Source: Cristatella mucedo (lineage: Eukaryota; Bryozoa; Phylactolaemata; Cristatellidae). Taken from it: a stretch of 57,500 nucleotides of DNA. Positions 54,601 to 57,500 of this stretch are shown piece by piece. The notes beneath the pieces are model-generated. The model ran no database searches and was not told where the DNA came from. It worked only from the letters and a program-made list of their open reading frames with translations. The stretch is taken from assembly GCA_009760855.2 (NCBI GenBank), contig WPIO01000026.1, positions 1,557,501 through 1,615,000 on the forward strand, given 5' to 3'. Position 1 is the first letter of the stretch; the number at the start of each line of letters is the position of its first letter. The position numbers were made by a program, and so were the translations under genes.

Positions 54601-56009
54601 TCGGCCGTCTAGTGCAGTTCCTGTAGCTCCCGCGAGGCAGGCAGGCAGGCGGGCGGTCGACCGTGTGTCCTCCGGCTTGGCCTTCATGAAAAAACTTAGT
54701 GCTTGCAGCTAATATCATAACGTCTGAAGCCCGACAGGCGTGTGCGTTTATTCCCTTGTCCCTCGAAGAGCCTCGCTGCATGCACTAGGCGATGCGATCG
54801 TTCTTTTATTTAACCGTCTGCTGATTCTGCACGTGCCTGCGCTTTCTAGGTATGAAGCTTGCTTGTAGCAGTGCACCAGAAGAGTGTCCTGACCGCATCG
54901 TTGCATCCGGCTTCGAGTCCCGGCCGTGGCCCGCCGCCGACTTGCCTCAGAGCATTAGGCATCTCTTGATGGGTGCGCTGGCGCGAGTGTGGCAGGCCAC
55001 TCTGTGTGTCTTGAGTCTAGGGGGCGTTGCTGCCAAGTCCACCACTCGTTTATCTCTTCCGTAAAATACCGCGCTCCATCCGGTCTTTGCACGCGGCCTC
55101 GCAGCGCTCGCCGACAGACCGGCGGCTGAGAGGAATGTCTGCCTCCTGGACGCGTTTTCTTTTAGCCGCTGACTGCTTTGAGCTGGGTAAGACTAGCTAC
55201 GTGCTCGGTGACTATTACCACACTATCCTCTGGATGCAGGAGAGCCTCGATCGGCAGCTCGCCGAGCCACCACCGCTGCAGTGGCAGCAGCGGCAGCCGC
55301 TGGTCGCTCGTGAGCAGCTGCTTGACTACATGTCCTTCGCTCTGTACAAAGTAGGTACCCGGCAACAACGACACCAAGACAAACCATGCCCGTCCTTGCC
55401 CAGCTGGTAGCACCAGTGCGGTTTCACTGGAGCAGTGTCACTTCTCGCCTCCTGTGCGCAAGCTCTCCGAGGTTGTTCCGACTTGACGTGGTGGCATTTT
55501 TCTTCGCGCTTTCTCATCTCGCTCAATTTCTTCGCGCTTTCTCATCTCGCTCACCGACGACGGTTGCTTGTTGTCACTTTGTCGCATGAGTCTTATCGCG
55601 GCATATGTCTATCGAGAATTCGCCAGCATGTCAGCAGTCTGGTCTTGGAACGAGTATCTGGCCCCTTTTAGGTCGCACGCTGGGTGCAGTCCGTGCTCAA
55701 GGTCGGAGCAGCTAGCTACTAGCTGTGAGGCCGTGCAGCTGCAACGTCGATGCGTGCGTGTGTGTGTGCGTGCGTGCTGCTCGCTGAGAGTTTCTCGCCC
55801 CCATTAGTGCCTCCGCGGTTCGTTTTCAGCAGCATTTAGATGCACTTTACTAAGCCAGCTTTGGACCAGTGGCTAGAAAAGAGGAAAACGCATGAAGCTA
55901 CATGGAGCCCAAATGGGTCGAGGAGTGACTTGCTTGACTGGTTTTCTTTTGTTGTCACTATTCTCGCACACAGCAGAGAGGGAATCTTGCTGCAGGTGTC
56001 GCTCTCACC

Positions 56010-56043
<34 letters not shown>

Positions 56044-57186
56044 CATTCTGCTTTCACTGAAACCTGAAAGCGCCAAGCTAATTGACATTGCGACGAGAAC
56101 CAGCCGGAAGCAATGTGCAGCATCTGTGGTGGGTGGGCCCCTCCCCCTCCCGGAAAAAGGAAATCTGGAGAGCTCCTCGTGCATGGGGTAAGCCTCAGCC
56201 AGTGCGCATAGACCATTTCTCAAAAGTCAAACTCGCACGCTGATATAGGACAGCTTGATTTCTAAACGTTGCGCTTGTGATGGCAATGCTTAGCTGACAA
56301 GGGTTGCACGGTTTCGAATTGCGATCCGTACGGAAAGAAAAGAGTGGCGAAACCAAGCGAATCAAGAGTCCTTGGCACTTTCAAAAGTCGGGGCTGTACG
56401 GGTAATTAGCTGCCCAATTGATGAATCGAATCAGCTTCTTCGGACTCGGCTTCTCCAACATCGAGCTTGCTAACAATTGTGGTCCAGCTCTCTCTCTCTC
56501 TCTTCTGGTCGTCTCAGCGCCTTGGCGCCGAAGAGCCAGTTACGTGGATGGCCTTGGTTTGGCACGGCTTTCTGCTTACTCGGCAAGCTGGTGTGCGGTG
56601 CTGCTGCTGCTTCCACTGTCTGCATGCTGTATCGGTTGGTTGGCCGTGGTCGTTTGCTACTAACACTTGCCCTATGCAGTCCGCCATCCGAAGCCTAACT
56701 GCTTGTGCATGTCCTGTACTAACTGGCATAGCATCATGTACTTAACTGGCAAAGCACTGTGCTCTGCTCTGCTCTGACGGCCTCTTGCCAGAGCTCTCGT
56801 CAGCTGCCTGAGCGTCGGCCTCACCCACCTACCTCCTCCCCAGTTGCCTCTAGCTGCCGGTTGCACCGACTGACTGTGGGTGGGCGCACTGCTTGCTGTG
56901 GTGCCTGCCCCTACCAACCCCCCCCCCCCCAAGGGCAGTGGCGGCCTGTCGTCTGCTGGGTCTCTGCTGCTACAGCTCAGCATGGCTGCTGGGCTGACGA
57001 TCTGCGCTCTTATCCTCGAATGTAGCGAGAGACTGCTTCCAGCTGGGTAGCTTTGCGTTCGACCGCAAGGACTGGTACCACACGCTACTCTGGATGCTCG
57101 AGGCTTTTGACACGCAGCAGTTTGAAATAAACAAAACCATTTCAAAGACGGTGGTTCTCGACTATCTTTCATATGCCGCTGCAATG
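51469..57186 (+). CDS. P4HA: Prolyl 4-hydroxylase alpha subunit (5' part; continues past window)
   Basis: Exons seen: 51469-51656, 54001-54149 (or -54155), 54330-54506, then two alternative homologous exons, 55166-55350 and 57026-57186. The product starts with a signal peptide (MGRALPFAAILAVSAVLL, cleavage after about Ala24). The P4H N-terminal dimerisation domain follows (ALVHLTRALRAEKEVASHLR, LAEEYDEHADEALVDPERFL, NPVNAFTFVKKF, LLRLQDTYELPT), then the TPR-like peptide-substrate-binding domain (DCFELGK, YYHTILWM, LLDYMSFALY). The catalytic 2-oxoglutarate/Fe(II) domain must lie beyond 57.5 kb. The enzyme hydroxylates X-Pro-Gly prolines of collagens in the ER with protein disulfide isomerase as beta subunit. 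Phases: exon 1 ends in 2, exon 2 in 1, exon 3 in 1, exon 4 or 4' in 0. Confidence 0.96.
52855..53005 (+). mobile_element. SINE-1, degenerate plus copy
   Basis: Head 'tagccctggtgtaagatgct', box B GTGGGTTCAAGTCC, body 'gagcaatgctttgttgccca', 'ctacaagatgtggttttagc', 'gattagggctgttcag', collinear with the 5688 copy. Confidence 0.72.
53195..53325 (+). mobile_element. SINE-2, plus copy
   Basis: Head 'ccagccctggggtatagtgc', box B GTGGACTCGAGCCC, tail 'aaagcacctggttagatatt' with 'aagctcctagggtgctatac'. The outer stem is AGCACC/GGTGCT, where other copies have GCGCC/GGCGC. Confidence 0.78.
54001..54149 (+). CDS. P4HA: P4HA exon 2
   Basis: Acceptor GTTGCTGCAG|G completes Arg. Codes LAEEYDEHADEALVDPERFL, NPVNAFTFVKKFTSDMDELQ and GLVLSQES. 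Two donors 6 nt apart (AGTG|GTAAAG at 54150 and AAAG|GTAATG at 54156) both leave phase 1, so Ser-(Gly-Lys)-Ala variants are possible. Confidence 0.95.
54330..54506 (+). CDS. P4HA: P4HA exon 3
   Basis: Acceptor TTTGCTTCCAG|CG, donor ATGACCG|GTATTG; phase 1 in and out, 177 nt. Codes FVEELKRLQPDLPDKEDMDG, AAALLRLQDTYELPTHRIAD and ends KPMT, equivalent to the family's linker into the substrate-binding domain. Confidence 0.95.
55166..55350 (+). CDS. P4HA: P4HA exon 4 (alternative a): substrate-binding domain
   Basis: Acceptor TTTTCTTTTAG|CC completes Ala; donor TACAAA|GTAGGT; phase 1 in, phase 0 out, 185 nt. Codes ADCFELGKTSYVLGDYYHTI, LWMQESLDRQLAEPPP, a Gln-rich insert, then LLDYMSFALYK. It keeps the DYYHT double tyrosine of the Pro-peptide groove but has Phe in the LDYxS(Y/F)A helix. 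Confidence 0.94.
55351..57025. other. Intron between the two alternative P4HA exons
   Basis: 1.7 kb. A 27-bp unit (TTCTTCGCGCTTTCTCATCT...) is duplicated in tandem at about 55500-55553, and a (CT)15 lies at 56012-56041. A poly-C run of about 12 lies at 56919-56931. No catalytic-domain exon lies between the two exons, so the second is not the start of a neighbouring paralogous gene. Confidence 0.7.
57026..57186 (+). CDS. P4HA: P4HA exon 4' (alternative b): homologous substrate-binding exon
   Basis: Acceptor CTCGAATGTAG|CG, donor GCAATG|GTGAGT; phase 1 in, phase 0 out, 161 nt. Codes RDCFQLGSFAFDRKDWYHTL, LWMLEAFDTQQFEI, then VVLDYLSYAAAM. It is homologous to exon 4 along its length but eight codons shorter, with DWYHT in place of DYYHT and LSYAAA in place of MSFALY. 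Confidence 0.93.
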
Positions 57187-57500
57187 GTGAGTGGGATCCC
57201 CCCTCACACATCACTGCTGCTGCCGACTCTAGAGCCCCCGGCGCTTGCTTTGGCCTTCCGGTGCATGCTTCTCACGAAAGAAAGTTGCCGTGCACTTCTG
57301 GCCACCTCGTGTCCTACACGGTAACACAGAGAGCTGCACGGGTCTACGGCTGCACTTGTGCTGCAGTATGTCGTCGTGTGCAGTCGTCGGCACGAGCGCT
57401 CGGCCGCCGCACAGCGTCCGTTGCTAGGATGCTGCTGCTGTTTTTCGAGGTCGAAGCCACCTGTCATCCACGAGCGTACCATGTGCTCACATTGCGGCCA
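57187..57500. other. Start of the following P4HA intron
   Basis: No further exon is recognised before the window ends. Confidence 0.55.

Noticed and set aside
57026-57186. Second P4HA exon as the start of a tandem P4HA paralog
   Set aside because: No N-terminal or catalytic-domain exons lie between it and exon 4, so it belongs to the same gene.

Overview
This is invertebrate animal (metazoan, probably bilaterian) genomic DNA, not microbial. The evidence is three spliced genes with GT-AG introns and phase-consistent exons, a CpG-rich promoter region, long dinucleotide microsatellites, tRNA-derived SINEs, CR1-type LINE fragments and a decayed Ty3/gypsy-type retrotransposon. I cannot name the phylum from sequence alone. 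Names such as CR1-A, CR1-B, SINE-1 and SINE-2 are local labels for repeat families that recur here.

Layout. 1-16.2 kb: no host gene recognised; repeat-rich. Its centre is a ~5.4 kb inverted-repeat structure (5561-10924). Its arms and spacer are built from diverged units repeating every ~170-180 bp. Each arm was hit by a different retroelement: a SINE in the left arm and a CR1-type LINE with an 8-bp target duplication in the right. 16.3-42.05 kb (+): a nine-exon gene for an RNA-binding protein of the A1CF/RBM46/RBM47 family (three RRMs plus a C-terminal dsRBD). Its two-RRM, alanine-rich first exon lies in a GC-rich island, followed by a 14-kb first intron full of retroelements. 44.6-51.1 kb (-): a complete three-exon MORN4 (retinophilin) gene, convergent with the RNA-binding gene and carrying several CR1/SINE insertions in its first intron. 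51.47-57.2 kb (+): the 5' half of a collagen prolyl 4-hydroxylase alpha-subunit gene (P4HA), head-to-head with MORN4 over only 391 bp between start codons.

The most interesting coding observation is in P4HA. Two homologous exons (55166-55350 and 57026-57186) both encode the peptide-substrate-binding segment, have identical splice phases (1 in, 0 out) and lengths that are both 2 modulo 3. Only use of exactly one of them keeps the frame, which predicts mutually exclusive splicing that could switch substrate preference. The most interesting non-coding observation is the foldback-like inverted element.

The three host genes have unrelated roles (RNA editing/processing cofactor, membrane/motor adaptor, ER collagen modification). 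Nothing links them except that MORN4 and P4HA probably share a bidirectional promoter. Exon boundaries were derived by hand from frame, splice dinucleotides and family resemblance; no alignment or transcript data were available.
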